This document shows, piece after piece, positions 24,185 to 37,649 of a stretch of 64,000 nucleotides of DNA. The translations under genes were made by a program, and so were the position numbers. Where the stretch lies: positions 1,612,001-1,676,000 of the forward strand of contig JAALGZ010000001.1 of NCBI GenBank assembly GCA_015227615.1, in the 5' to 3' direction. The notes beneath the pieces are model-generated. The model saw only the letters and a program-made list of their open reading frames with translations. It was not told the origin of the DNA and ran no database searches. The DNA is from Labyrinthula sp. Ha (Eukaryota > Sar > Bigyra > Labyrinthulida > Labyrinthulaceae). Each line of letters begins with the position of its first letter. Position 1 is the first letter of the stretch.

Positions 24185-24980
24185 CTTTTATTTAAAGTTT
24201 TTTTCAATGAGCTGATATAATTCCACTGGTTTTTGAGAATTTCCAGTCTTTATTCCAAACATTATTTCCTTCCCTAAAAATCCCTTTAGCATTGTATGGG
24301 GAAAACTTCCTCGTAATCCAATTAAACATTCTTCAGTGCAAGCGCCAGTAAGGTTTCCCATGGTAGACGTTATATTTCCTGCTGACGTTAATCTTACCCA
24401 GATCAACTGACTAAAAAACTTAATTCCATTATTCAACATCAAATCCAATGCTACTTCTCTTTTTGACGATATTGTCCATATAAAATATAGGATATTATTC
24501 CGCAATAATTCTAGCGGTATCTTCTTAATTTCCTCATCCAACATTACATTTTATGAAATACGGGGCCCTCTTACTGGATTTTCACTAAATATCTTATACG
24601 GCGGATCAATAACTACAACATCTGGCTTCAACTGCTTTTTTAACAAAAACTCCAATACATTTTCTCGGATTAATCTGCTACCTTCTGGTCTTTTCCACAA
24701 GAAAACCACACATCTTAACTCACTATTTTCCACTCTCCATAAGTTCGGAGTAAGAGCTTTGATAAATACAATAATTCCTGTCTTCCTTTCTTCTTTCGTT
24801 TTTTGCAACATTTGTTTAGCTTTCCTAACAAAGTTTTCGATCTTCTCTCTTCGAATACCATAACTACTAATCATCGAGTGTAACAATTCTCTCAAGTTCA
24901 TCAAGTCTTCATTCAACTGCGGGAAAGATTTCCAAGGTAAGTTATTCTTGATTTTATAATTTACCACAGCTAACATTCGT
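24185..24980 (-). pseudogene. MT-A70 (METTL3-like) adenine methyltransferase region of copy A
   Basis: MT-A70 enzymes move a methyl group from S-adenosylmethionine to the N6 of adenine, mostly in mRNA (METTL3/METTL14), sometimes in U2 snRNA or DNA (METTL4). The blocks, in order, match METTL3: LKPDVVVIDPPY (the DPPW-type catalytic motif, with Tyr for Trp), EIKKIPLELL, ILYFIWTISSKREVALDLML, SQLIWVRL, TEECLIGLRGS, EIMFGI and SQKPVELYQLIE (compare the METTL3 block SHKPDEIYGMIE). It lies on the element's coding strand, after the integrase and about 110 bp before the 3' LTR, so it is an element part and not host flank. As part of a broken retroelement it is treated as a fossil. The family call is firm; whether it once acted on RNA or DNA is unknown. 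Confidence 0.85.
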
Positions 24981-27900
24981 CTTAATCACTCTAAAGTAGT
25001 GGGATTATAAACAGGAATCAATTTCTTCACTCGGCTTCGATTTTTTTTCATGTTCCTTAGCATATCTCCAGATGCATGACGCCCTTTCCAATATCTTCTG
25101 CTTCTCAGTTCTAGGCATCAACAATCTAAAATACTTCCCACTCTGCAAGTCGTTATTCTTCCTACCTACTAATTGCAAATCAATTCTTAGTCCATGATAT
25201 ATCTCTAGACTTTGTCGACGTAACACTCGTTACAGTTTGGTGTAAACTTGCTGCTTATTTTTACCAGGTAAGAATTTTAAGAACTCACTAAATCTTCTTA
25301 TTCTATAAACAAGAACAGCTTAACGCAACATCTGGTATTCATATCTAGACCAATTAACTTGAAACCATGCATTTTCTATTGTAATAAAAATCATCCCTTT
25401 AATCAGCTTTTGTCTTAGACCTTCAAACAGTGATTCCTCCTCTGAGTCTATTTTATTAACTACAGCTTGGTTCCAATATTCAATTTCTGGGTACGTATTT
25501 TTCAAGAAGTGTAAGCACTCTACAGCTAATTCTGACAAATCCTTCCTCAAAAATTCTATCACCATTAAAGGTATGTCTTCGAACATCAAGACAGCTGACT
25601 CCCAAGTACTACTAGATGTCGCGAAACCTCTCCGTTTCAAATTTAATTGCAACTCTCCTTCAACTGTTTTTCGAATAATGTATATTTTTTCTACTTACAA
25701 CTTTCCTTTATCATTCAGAAAGTACAGCCTTGATACTCACATTTGGCAAGAAAGAGTTTGGTGCAAATTGGATGAGTAGACATGAATGTCTAATCTTCTT
25801 CTTTCCCATTAAATCTTTGATTTCGTAGAGATGTTCCGAAACTATTTGGGTAATCTGTGCAGGTCCTGACCATCGTTGTCTACATTTCTCCTTATTACCA
25901 GCATTCGTACCTTTCTCACTCACCAACACGTATTCTCCTACATGAAAGTTTATATGAGATAACCTCTTATTCAATCGTCTATTCGCCATTGCTCGATAAG
26001 CTAGGCCTCCTCGGTACGCATTGGCCTGGTAAACTTCAATTCTTTTGCTCAAGTCTCTCGATACATCTTTTAGTTTTTTCAGATCCGGTCTCCCTATGTC
26101 ACAAAATCCTTCTCCTAATACCGCAAAGCTTGGTTTCACCCCCATCAGTAACTCAAACGGGGGGGTTGTTCTTCTGGACCTCTACATACAAATGGCGTTG
26201 TATTAAAATAACTCTGCACCATTAATAAAACATCAGACCATTTATCAGTCGTCAGTCCTAAATCTGGAACTAAACTTCTTAAATGCTTTAGAACATTCCT
26301 ATTTTGAGCTTCGACAGTACCATTTGTTTGAGATACATAAGCCACAGTCAACTATTGAGCACCATTTGATTGAAATAAAAATCTTTCTACTACTTGATTC
26401 ACAAAGTGGCTGCCCTGATCCATCACTATTAAAAAGTTCCATCCTAATTGAAAGTGAGCATGTCAACTCCAAAGTCCCCGTATTACAGCATCTGCATTTA
26501 CTGTTTCCGTAAAAGATAATATGGTAGCTCGAGTTAAACTGTCTAAGATTGCTAATACCCATCGTGCACAATTGACGTACAAAAAATCAGCATAAAGAAC
26601 TTGTCTAGCCTTAGATTCAAACTCTGTTATGTTCAGCGGTCACCTCACAATAAGAGATCTTCTCTGGCAATGAACACATTGTAAATAGAATCTATCTAAA
26701 GTTTTCTTCAATAGTGCTACATCATCTGTAACATAATTTTTCGCTATAAATTTCAACTCGTTTTTTACTGACCCATGATTAAATAAACAATGCACATGAT
26801 ATAATGCCATTGGTAATAAAGATCTTGTTAATAAAACTTTTTCCTTCTTTTTCTGTATTCCAGTAATATTCGGTAAGTCTCTCTGCTGCATCATTAAAAT
26901 AAACTTATCATCCATTTCCCCCATGAAGCTGTATGGGGAGCTACGTTTGACGGGTGTCGATTGCTGAAGTGGTATGAGTCAACTTGCATCCAATATTCCT
27001 CATCTGCACTATCAACTACAAGCAGCTTATTCTCCACCCCATCAATTCTTTGTGGATTTAATCACCTAGAAAGACAGTCCACCGGAATATTTTTTGCTCC
27101 GTCAAGATGATAAACCTTCAAATTTATTCTAGAGAAGTCAATAGACCATCTCCCAATTCTTGAGGCATACGCTTTAATTTTAATATTCTTTGGTGACAAT
27201 ATTCCAACTAAGTTCCTGTGGTCGGCAAAGAGTACGCACTCTTGATCATTGAATAATAGAAAATATGGAGCTTCTTAACAGCAAAAATCATAGGGTATAA
27301 TTCTTTACTGCTCACATGTCAGTCCAAACTAGAATTCTTAAATACTCCACTCTTCATAGAAATCACTCTGAATTCATTCTTAAAATGTTCTTGATAGTTT
27401 AACGGGTCTAGATATTGCGTAATATACAGGCTCCAATATAAATCTGAAGCATCAGTAAAAATATAAACACACTCTTTGGGATTATAATGTCCTAAGGTTG
27501 TTTTCAAAAATCATTTCAAAGCCTCCACTAGTAATGAAAAAGCTATTTTTAAATCATCTGTCCAGTTTAATTTAATTTTCTTCCTCTCTAGATTCTTTAA
27601 TTTCCCTGAAATATTATAATTCGCAGTAACGAGGTTTCTTATTCTTTCAAATCCTGGTATAACTGAGCACAGAAAGTTTGCGGTGTAAATAAATTGACCT
27701 AACTCATGAACGTAAACTAGTCTTGCTCTTTCTAAAAGGCACTTTGCATAATTTTCACAGAATCCATATTCTGTTACATTAACCATCCGGCCACAAAATT
27801 CCACATCCTTCGATAAAAAAGGGCATTTATCAATACTTAACCTCAATTTCATCTTCATGATTCTATTTAGGTATTTATCAGTTATTTCATACATCTGTTT

Positions 27901-30649
27901 TAAGGAGTCTCCCATCAAAATCGTATCATCAATCCACTGCATCGCCGATTGCGGCCATAACCCACAGGGATTTGAAACTTGGGATACTTGTCTCATACTG
28001 AAAAGGGAATGTATATTACACCAACCTTGCGGAGATCCGCAGAATGAATATGCCACTCCCTATGGGGTAGTGAACGTATAATATTTACTATTTTCTTTCT
28101 TCGCTGACAGGTAATCAAATCCTGAAAGGAGATCATAACTTGAAAATAAATATTTTTTCTGGCCAGTGAAATCTGTAGATCAATAAGGGCTAAAATATTA
28201 CTCACCCTTGTTGTGATTGAATTCAATGGACGAAAGTCCACAATTAATCGATTTTTTTGGACCCTTTTTAGGGACTAATAGAATGCTCATTGCAGTGGTC
28301 GGGTTATCGTTAACTTTCATTATCCCCCACCTGTTCCATCTGCTTAACGCATTTAATTAAGAACTGCTCCTGCTCATAACTGAGAGGATGCTGTTTTAAA
28401 ACTCCCACTGTCTTGCCTGGATGTAACTGGCACTCAATGGAATTTAATATTGACAACTGTGTAGGGGATTCAGAATTCCCCAAAGCTCCACAGTATTTTA
28501 AAAATAGGGCTTTAAACTTCCCTTTATATATCGAAGAAACCTCAAATATCTTCAATTGATGTTTAGGAACTACTTTTCTATCTCTCCCTTCATATTTTCC
28601 ATATCTTTCTCTTTTGAGGCATCAAGATTTACCCCTTCATCAATTTTATCTAAATTTACTTCATCTTCTAACCCATCTTCTTTAAATACCCCCGGGTTAG
28701 CCCCTCGAACGAATTTGTCAAAGCTTCTAAATGGAGTAAATGGTTCGTAAATCAGTTCATCATCTTCATAGAGATCAATATCATTTTCCTTCTCATCTTT
28801 TCTTAATTCAAAAATGGATAAGTTCGTATCTTCTTCTTCTCTTATCTCAGTGTTTTCAAACTTACTGATTTTGTTTAGACTGATAATACCTCTTTGATCT
28901 AACTGGATCAAAGCAGAATTCACCGCCACTTTATTGACACTCTTCATCAATAATTTTGACGCTCCCACGATATTCTCAAACCAATTCGATAGTCTTTTAC
29001 AGCCGTCTTCTTCAGATATACTCGTCATCTTACTCTGCTTATTTTCTTCCTTCTTCATAGCATTTCTCAGCGCTGACAACGGATCTAATTGATCTTTCTT
29101 TAGTACATCATCACCTGCTATCATATCATCCCACTTATGAACGTCGAGAATCATGAAGTCTATATTGGTAAAAGTGTACGTGCATTTATCAAGTATAGCA
29201 GTTACTTTCTTCATTTTCCTATCTCCCAAACTTCATATATTACACCTCCAGCTGCCTTCACTTTTAATGGGGGTTCTCAATTTCATTAACTCATCACAAT
29301 ACTTCTTCAACTTGATATTTGTTGCAGAACGAAACGCTCCGCCGTCGAGCAATGCCACGAAAGAATTCTTCCTCTCATCGTTGATTACAACTTGCACTTC
29401 TACATCCCCAGCAATCTGACTAAAGTCAACAAAATCTTCCCAAACATAGGGTCTAACTGTAGATAAGAATATGACTCTCCCTTCTCCTTCATCGTTATCC
29501 TGCTCACTTTCTACTCTTTTTATAGCTGTGAAGAAATCTTCTTCGTCGACTTCCATCTTTTCTTGTGACCCACTAATATTCCCACTTGCTTAAGCTGACG
29601 TTTCCATACTCCCTACATTTCCTAATAGTTTTAGTTGCTTCCTATCTCTCTCCTCCCTCTTTCTGTGCATATATATCTCCCACTGCTGATTTAACACATC
29701 ATCAGATGGTCTGCGAAACCTCGGCTTATCCTTCTTATGACATCGGCTTTGATGATGGCCAAAGCGATAGCATCATTCAGAAAAATACTTATCCAAATAA
29801 GTCACTACAGCTCCATCTGCTTTCTTCTTCTCAGGATCATCACAAATAGCCTTGACTTCCATATTGTTCACTTCGTTCTCTCTAGTCAAATCCGTCTGAA
29901 ACATCCTTTTTTTCTTTCCTTACAAGTTTCTTTGCTCTCTCCAACATATGACGTGGAGGTATGCTATTAAGTATATATTTTTTTAATCCATCTCTGTTGT
30001 CTGCTTTTAGTTCCGGTCTAATGAATAAATCTTTTCCCCTAACCCTAATATAGTCTGGTAGAAGATTAAGAATTGCTTTGGCAATTTGTTTCAGTTTTCG
30101 TTCCATACCATCTGGAAGTCTGGATAAAAAATCTCTAACCTCCCGAAACATTACTTCCACTACTTGTTGCTCTTTAACGGTGACATGAAATTTAACATTC
30201 TTCCCTATAAGATCAGCGGCGGCATTGCATCTTTCCACCATTCCATTATATAACAAAGACTTAAGGAATTCAATAATAGTTTCATTGGATGTTAATTTGC
30301 AACAACTCTCCAGATGATAACATGTCTTTTGATTTAACCGCTGCGTAAGTTTCACCAATCCATGCTGTGGTTTATCCAATCGTTCATACTCATGAATAAA
30401 CCGTTTCATCTCTTTTTCTGAAAAATCTTTAAGTTGAGATATTTCTGTCTGACTCCTATCCATCATACTTTGAATAATATCCCAAAATTGGGATAATTGT
30501 ACCAAGGATAATTCTGAAAATAATCGATTCACTTGCGCTTGATTTAGCGGGCGCTCGCTACTATTATTATCACCAGATGACATGGCTTGCGTCTTAATAA
30601 GTTCTCCTTAACTACTAATATCTCACAGCTGTTTTCTCCAGAAGAATCT

Positions 30650-30665
30650 CAATATTGCAATATTG
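30650..30665 (-). promoter_or_regulatory. Palindromic LTR/internal junction, candidate primer-binding region (copy A)
   Basis: CAATATTGCAATATTG, a doubled self-complementary octamer, straddles the 5' LTR/internal border. The same sequence is at 37639-37654 in copy B, and AATATTGCAATATTG is at 4061-4075 in the diverged left element. I see no tRNA-type primer site starting TGG next to the LTR, so reverse transcription may be primed in another way. This is an inference. Confidence 0.4.
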
Positions 30666-31063
30666 ATGTTTTTCGTCTTTAAATGTTCTCTTAAGTAGGA
30701 CGGCGCGCTTGGTAAACAAAGTAGATATTAAGAATAAGTAGGTAGCCAAAATAGAGAATAATAGAATAATATTGAGACGTCAATAAATTGCGATCTGATT
30801 ATAAGAAGAGAAGTTTTCTTTTATTCCAGGTTAATAATTAGCCACTAACGGATATGTATTTTGCATCTTTTACGAATCTTTGGTAACGGCATAATGGTAC
30901 GTAACAGCACACAGTAACTAAAATACAGTCGAGGGTTCTCAAAATATCCTCTTTCCTTTATAATATTTTTTACAAAAAACTTCTTGGCACTTAAGCCATA
31001 TTCTTATCACACTAACAACTTGAACTCACTATTAACAAGTTATCAACCAATTTTCACTGAACA
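30661..31063 (-). repeat. LTR b, shared by copies A and B
   Basis: This 403-bp LTR serves as the 5' LTR of copy A and the 3' LTR of copy B. No host DNA separates the copies. Sharing of a single LTR is the usual mark of LTR-LTR recombination giving a tandem array. Confidence 0.92.
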
Positions 31064-31174
31064 CCGCCTCCAAAACTTGTTCATAGTATCCATTAAAATC
31101 CTAAACTGTCTCCAACTGTAACCCATTTTTTACGAGCATTATTATTTCTTCCAAAAAGTTCCAGTTTAAGAGCC

Positions 31175-31970
31175 TTTTATTTAAAGTTTTTTTCAATGAG
31201 CTGATATAATTCCACTGGTTTTTGAGAATTTCCACTCTTTATTCCAAACATTATTTCCTTCCCTAAAAATCCCTTTAGCATTGTATGGGGAAAACTTCCT
31301 CGTAATCCAATTAAACATTCTTCAGTGCAAGCGCCAGTAAGGTTTCCCATGGTAGACGTTATATTTCCTGCTGACGTTAATCTTACCCAGATCAACTGAC
31401 TAAAAAACTTAATTCCATTATTCAACATCAAATCCAATGCTACTTCTCTTTTTGACGATATTGTCCATATAAAATATAGGATATTATTCCGCAATAATTC
31501 TAGCGGTATCTTCTTAATTTCCTCATCCAACATTACATTTTATGAAATACGGGGCCCTCTTACTGGATTTTCACTAAATATCTTATACGGCGGATCAATA
31601 ACTACAACATCTGGCTTCAACTGCTTTTTTAACAAAAACTCCAATACATTTTCTCGGATTAATCTGCTACCTTCTGGTCTTTTCCACAAGAAAACCACAC
31701 ATCTTAACTCACTATTTTCCACTCTCCATAAGTTCGGAGTAAGAGCTTTGATAAATACAATAATTCCTGTCTTCCTTTCTTCTTTCGTTTTTTGCAACAT
31801 TTGTTTAGCTTTCCTAACAAAGTTTTCGATCTTCTCTCTTCGAATACCATAACTATTAATCATCGAGTGTAACCATTCTCTCAAGTTCATCAAGTCTTCA
31901 TTCCACTGCGGGAAAGATTTCCAAGGTAAGTTATTCTTGATTTTATAATTTACCACAGCTAACATTCGTC
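31175..31970 (-). pseudogene. MT-A70 (METTL3-like) adenine methyltransferase region of copy B
   Basis: It is nearly the same as the region in copy A, with the VVVIDPPY, IWVRL, EECLIGLRGS and SQKPVELYQLIE blocks kept. The preceding part of the accessory region (about 32.0-32.65 kb) has no recognised domain; in METTL3-type proteins the N-terminal extension is also poorly conserved. Treated as a fossil. Confidence 0.85.
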
Positions 31971-34900
31971 TTAATCACTCTAAAGTAGTGGGATTATAAA
32001 CAGGAATCAATTTCTTCACTCGGCTTCGATTTTTTTTCATGTTCCTTAGCATATCTCCAGATGCATGACGCCCTTTCCAATATCTTCTGCTTCTCAGTTC
32101 TAGGCATCAACAATCTAAAATACTTCCCACTCTGCAAGTCGTTATTCTTCCTACCTACTAATTGCAAATCAATTCTTAGTCCATGATATATCTCTAGACT
32201 TTGTCGACATAACACTCGTTACAGTTTGGTGTAAATTTGCTGCTTATTTTTACCAGGTAAGAATTTTAAGAACTCACTAAATCTTCTTATTCTATAAACA
32301 AGAACAGCTTAACGCAACATCTGGTATTCATATCTAGACCAATTAACTTGAAACCATGCATTTTCTATTGTAATAAAAATCATCCCTTTAATCAGCTTTT
32401 GTCTTAGACCTTCAAACAGTGATTCCTCCTCTGAGTCTATTTTATTAACTACAGCTTGGTTCCAATATTCAATTTCTGGGTACGTATTTTTCAAGAAGTG
32501 TAAGCACTCTACAGCTAATTCTGACAAATCCTTCCTCAAAAATTCTATCACCATTAAAGGTATGTCTTCGAACATCAAGACAGCTGACTCCCAAGTACTA
32601 CTAGATGTCGCGAAACCTCTCCGTTTCAAATTTAATTGCAACTCTCCTTCAACTGTTTTTCGAATAATGTATATTTTTTCTACTTACAACTTTCCTTTAT
32701 CATTCAGAAAGTACAGCCTTGATACTCACATTTGGCAAGAAAGAGTTTGGTGCAAATTGGATGAGTAGACATGAATGTCTAATCTTCTTCTTTCCCATTA
32801 AATCTTTGATTTCGTAGAGATGTTCCGAAACTATTTGGGTAATCTGTGCAGGTCCTGACCATCGTTGTCTACATTTCTCCTTATTACCAGCATTCGTACC
32901 TTTCTCACTCACCAACACGTATTCTCCTACATGAAAGTTTATATGAGATAACCTCTTATTCAATCGTCTATTCGCCATTGCTCGATAAGCTAGGCCTCCT
33001 CGGTACGCATTGGCCTGGTAAACTTCAATTCTTTTGCTCAAGTCTCTCGATACATCTTTTAGTTTTTTCAGATCCGGTCTCCCTATGTCACAAAATCCTT
33101 CTCCTAATACCGCAAAGCTTGGTTTCACCCCCATCAGTAACTCAAACGGGGGGGTTGTTCTTCTGGACCTCTACATACAAATGGCGTTGTATTAAAATAA
33201 CTCTGCACCATTAATAAAACATCAGACCATTTATCAGTCGTCAGTCCTAAATCTGGAACTAAACTTCTTAAATGCTTTAGAACATTCCTATTTTGAGCTT
33301 CGACAGTACCATTTGTTTGAGATACATAAGCCACAGTCAACTATTGAGCACCATTTGATTGAAATAAAAATCTTTCTACTACTTGATTCACAAAGTGGCT
33401 GCCCTGATCCATCACTATTAAAAAGTTCCATCCTAATTGAAAGTGAGCATGTCAACTCCAAAGTCCCCGTATTACAGCATCTGCATTTACTGTTTCCGTA
33501 AAAGATAATATGGTAGCTCGAGTTAAACTGTCTAAGATTGCTAATACCCATCGTGCACAATTGACGTACAAAAAATCAGCATAAAGAACTTGTCTAGCCT
33601 TAGATTCAAACTCTGTTATGTTCAGCGGTCACCTCACAATAAGAGATCTTCTCTGGCAATGAACACATTGTAAATAGAATCTATCTAAAGTTTTCTTCAA
33701 TAGTGCTACATCATCTGTAACATAATTTTTCGCTATAAATTTCAACTCGTTTTTTACTGACCCATGATTAAATAAACAATGCACATGATATAATGCCATT
33801 GGTAATAAAGATCTTGTTAATAAAACTTTTTCCTTCTTTTTCTGTATTCCAGTAATATTCGGTAAGTCTCTCTGCTGCATCATTAAAATAAACTTATCAT
33901 CCATTTCCCCCATGAAGCTGTATGGGGAGCTACGTTTGACGGGTGTCGATTGCTGAAGTGGTATGAGTCAACTTGCATCCAATATTCCTCATCTGCACTA
34001 TCAACTACAAGCAGCTTATTCTCTACCCCATCAATTCTTTGTGGATTTAATCACCTAGAAAGACAGTCCACCGGAATATTTTTTGCTCCGTCAAGATGAT
34101 AAACCTTCAAATTTATTCTAGAGAAGTCAATAGACCATCTCCCAATTCTTGAGGCATACGCTTTAATTTTAATATTCTTTGGTGACAATATTCCAACTAA
34201 GTTCCTGTGGTCGGCAAAGAGTACGCACTCTTGATCATTGAATAATAGAAAATATGGAGCTTCTTAACAGCAAAAATCATAGGGTATAATTCTTTACTGC
34301 TCACATGTCAGTCCAAACTAGAATTCTTAAATACTCCACTCTTCATAGAAATCACTCTGAATTCATTCTTAAAATGTTCTTGATAGTTTAACGGGTCTAG
34401 ATATTGCGTAATATACAGGCTCCAATATAAATCTGAAGCATCAGTAAAAATATAAACACACTCTTTGGGATTATAATGTCCTAAGGTTGTTTTCAAAAAT
34501 CACTTCAAAGCCTCCACTAGTAATGAAAAAGCTATTTTTAAATCATCTGTCCAGTTTAATTTAATTTTCTTCCTCTCTAGATTCTTTAATTTCCCTGAAA
34601 TATTATAATTCGCAGTAACGAGGTTTCTTATTCTTTCAAATCCTGGTATAACTGAGCACAGAAAGTTTGCGGTGTAAATAAATTGACCTAACTCATGAAC
34701 GTAAACTAGTCTTGCTCTTTCTAAAAGGCACTTTGCATAATTTTCACAGAATCCATATTCTGTTTCATTAACCATCCGGCCACAAAATTCCACATCCTTC
34801 GATAAAAAAGGGCATTTATCAATACTTAACCTCAATTTCATCTTCATGATTCTATTTAGGTATTTATCAGTTATTTCATACATCTGTTTTAAGGAGTCTC

Positions 34901-37649
34901 CCATCAAAATCGTATCATCAATCCACTGCATCGCCGATTGCGGCCATAACCCACAGGGATTTGAAACTTGGGATACTTGTCTCATACTGAAAAGGGAAGG
35001 TATATTACACCAACCTTGCGGAGATCCGCAGAATGAATATGCCACTCCCTATGGGGTAGTGAACGTATAATATTTACTATTTTCTTTCTTCGCTGACAGG
35101 TAATCAAATCCTGAAAGGAGATCATAACTTGAAAATAAATATTTTTTCTGGCCAGTGAAATCTGTAGATCAATAAGGGCTAAAATATTACTCACCCTTGT
35201 TGTGATTGAATTCAATGGACGAAAGTCCACAATTAATCGATTTTTTTGGACCCTTTTTAGGGACTAATAGAATGCTCATTGCAGTGGTCGGGTTATCGTT
35301 AACTTTCATTATCCCCCACCTGTTCCATCTGCTTAACGCATTTAATTAAGAACTGCTCCTGCTCATAACTGAGAGGATGCTGTTTTAAAACTCCCACTGT
35401 CTTGCCTGGATGTAACTGGCACTCAATGGAATTTAATATTGACAACTGTGTAGGGGATTCAGAATTCCCCAAAGCTCCACAGTATTTTAAAAATAGGGCT
35501 TTAAACTTCCCTTTATATATCGAAGAAACCTCAAATATCTTCAATTGATGTTTAGGAACTACTTTTCTATATCTCCCTTCATATTTTCCATATCTTTCTC
35601 TTTTGAGGCAACAAGATTTACCCCTTCATCAATTTTATCTAAATTTACTTCATCTTCTAACCCATCTTCTTTAAATACCCCCGGGTTAGCCCCTCGAACG
35701 AATTTGTCAAAGCTTCTAAATGGAGTAAATGGTTCGTAAATCAGTTCATCATCTTCATAGAGATCAATATCATTTTCCTTCTCATCTTTTCTTAATTCAA
35801 AAATGGATAAGTTCGTATCTTCTTCTTCTCTTATCTCAGTGTTTTCAAACTTACTGATTTTGTTTAGACTGATAATACCTCTTTGATCTAACTGGATCAA
35901 AGCAGAATTCACCGCCACTTTATTGACACTCTTCATCAATAATTTTGACGCTCCCACGATATTCTCAAACCAATTCGATAGTCTTTTACAGCCGTCTTCT
36001 TCAGATATACTCGTCATCTTACTCTGCTTATTTTCTTCCTTCTTCATAGCATTTCTCAGCGCTGACAACGGATCTAATTGATCTTTCTTTAGTACATCAT
36101 CACCCGCTATCATATCATCCCACTTATGAACGTCGAGAATCATGAAGTCTATATTGGTAAAAGTGTACGTGCATTTATCAAGTATAGCAGTTACTTTCTT
36201 CATTTTCCTATCTCCCAAACTTCATATATTACACCTCCAGCTGCCTTCACTTTTAATGGGGGTTCTCAATTTCATTAACTCATCACAATACTTCTTCAAC
36301 TTGATATTTGTTGCAGAACGAAACGCTCCGCCGTCGAGCAATGCCACGAAAGAATTCTTCCTCTCATCGTTGATTACAACTTGCACTTCTACATCCCCAG
36401 CAATCTGACTAAAGTCAACAAAATCTTCCCAAACATAGGGTCTAACTGTAGATAAGAATATGACTCTCCCTTCTCCTTCATCGTTATCCTGCTCACTTTC
36501 TACTCTTTTTATAGCTGTGAAGAAATCTTCTTCGTCGACTTCCATCTTTTCTTGTGACCCACTAATATTCCCACTTGCTTAAGCTGACGTTTCCATACTC
36601 CCTACATTTCCTAATAGTTTTAGTTGCTTCCTATCTCTCTCCTCCCTCTTTCTGTGCATATATATCTCCCACTGCTGATTTAACACATCATCAGATGGTC
36701 TGCGAAACCTCGGCTTATCCTTCTTATGACATCGGCTTTGATGATGGCCAAAGCGATAGCATCATTCAGAAAAATACTTATCCAAATAAGTCACTACAGC
36801 TCCATCTGCTTTCTTCTTCTCAGGATCATCACAAATAGCCTTGACTTCCATATTGTTCACTTCGTTCTCTCTAGTCAAATCCGTCTGAAACATCCTTTTT
36901 TTCTTTCCTTACAAGTTTCTTTGCTCTCTCCAACATATGACGTGGAGGTATGCTATTAAGTATATATTTTTTTAATCCATCTCTGTTGTCTGCTTTTAGT
37001 TCCGGTCTAATGAATAAATCTTTTCCCCTAACCCTAATATAGTCTGGTAGAAGATTAAGAATTGCTTTGGCAATTTGTTTCAGTTTTCGTTCCATACCAT
37101 CTGGAAGTCTGGATAAAAAATCTCTAACCTCCCGAAACATTACTTCCACTACTTGTTGCTCTTTAACGGTGACATGAAATTTAACATTCTTCCCTATAAG
37201 ATCAGCGGCGGCATTGCATCTTTCCACCATTCCATTATATAACAAAGACTTAAGGAATTCAATAATAGTTTCATTGGATGTTAATTTGCAACAACTCTCC
37301 AGATGATAACATGTCTTTTGATTTAACCGCTGCGTAAGTTTCACCAATCCATGTTGTGGTTTATCCAATCGTTCATACTCATGAATAAACCGTTTCATCT
37401 CTTTTTCTGAAAAATCTTTAAGTTGAGATATTTCTGTCTGACTCCTATCCATCATACTTTGAATAATCTCCCAAAATTGGGATAATTGTACCAAGGATAA
37501 TTCTGAAAATAATCGATTCACTTGCGCTTGATTCAGCGGGCGCTCGCTACTATTATTATCACCAGATGACATGGCTTGCGTCTTAATAAGTTCTCCTTAA
37601 CTACTAATATCTCACAGCTGTTTTCTCCAGAAGAATCTCAATATTGCAA

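Larger units (their letters stand above)
23672..31063 (-). mobile_element. Ty3/gypsy-like retrotransposon with MT-A70 accessory region, copy A
   Basis: The element has 403-bp LTRs at both ends and a 6586-bp internal part. Read on the minus strand, the parts are Gag (about 29.9-30.6 kb) with a knuckle ending CYRFGHHQSRC near 29.75 kb; protease (LDGGAFRSATN, about 29.3 kb); RT (about 27.6-28.4 kb, MQWIDDTILM near 27.95 kb); RNase H (YIFTDASDLYWSLYI, about 27.45 kb); integrase with its HHCC finger (about 26.65-26.9 kb), D,D,E core (about 26.2-26.6 kb, MDQGSHFVN and TNGTVEAQNR) and a GPY/F-like end (about 25.75-25.9 kb); then an accessory region of about 1.5 kb ending in an MT-A70 methyltransferase. 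It is broken, with about a dozen interruptions, all shared with copy B. Its age as a dead element is uncertain; the duplication is recent. Confidence 0.92.
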
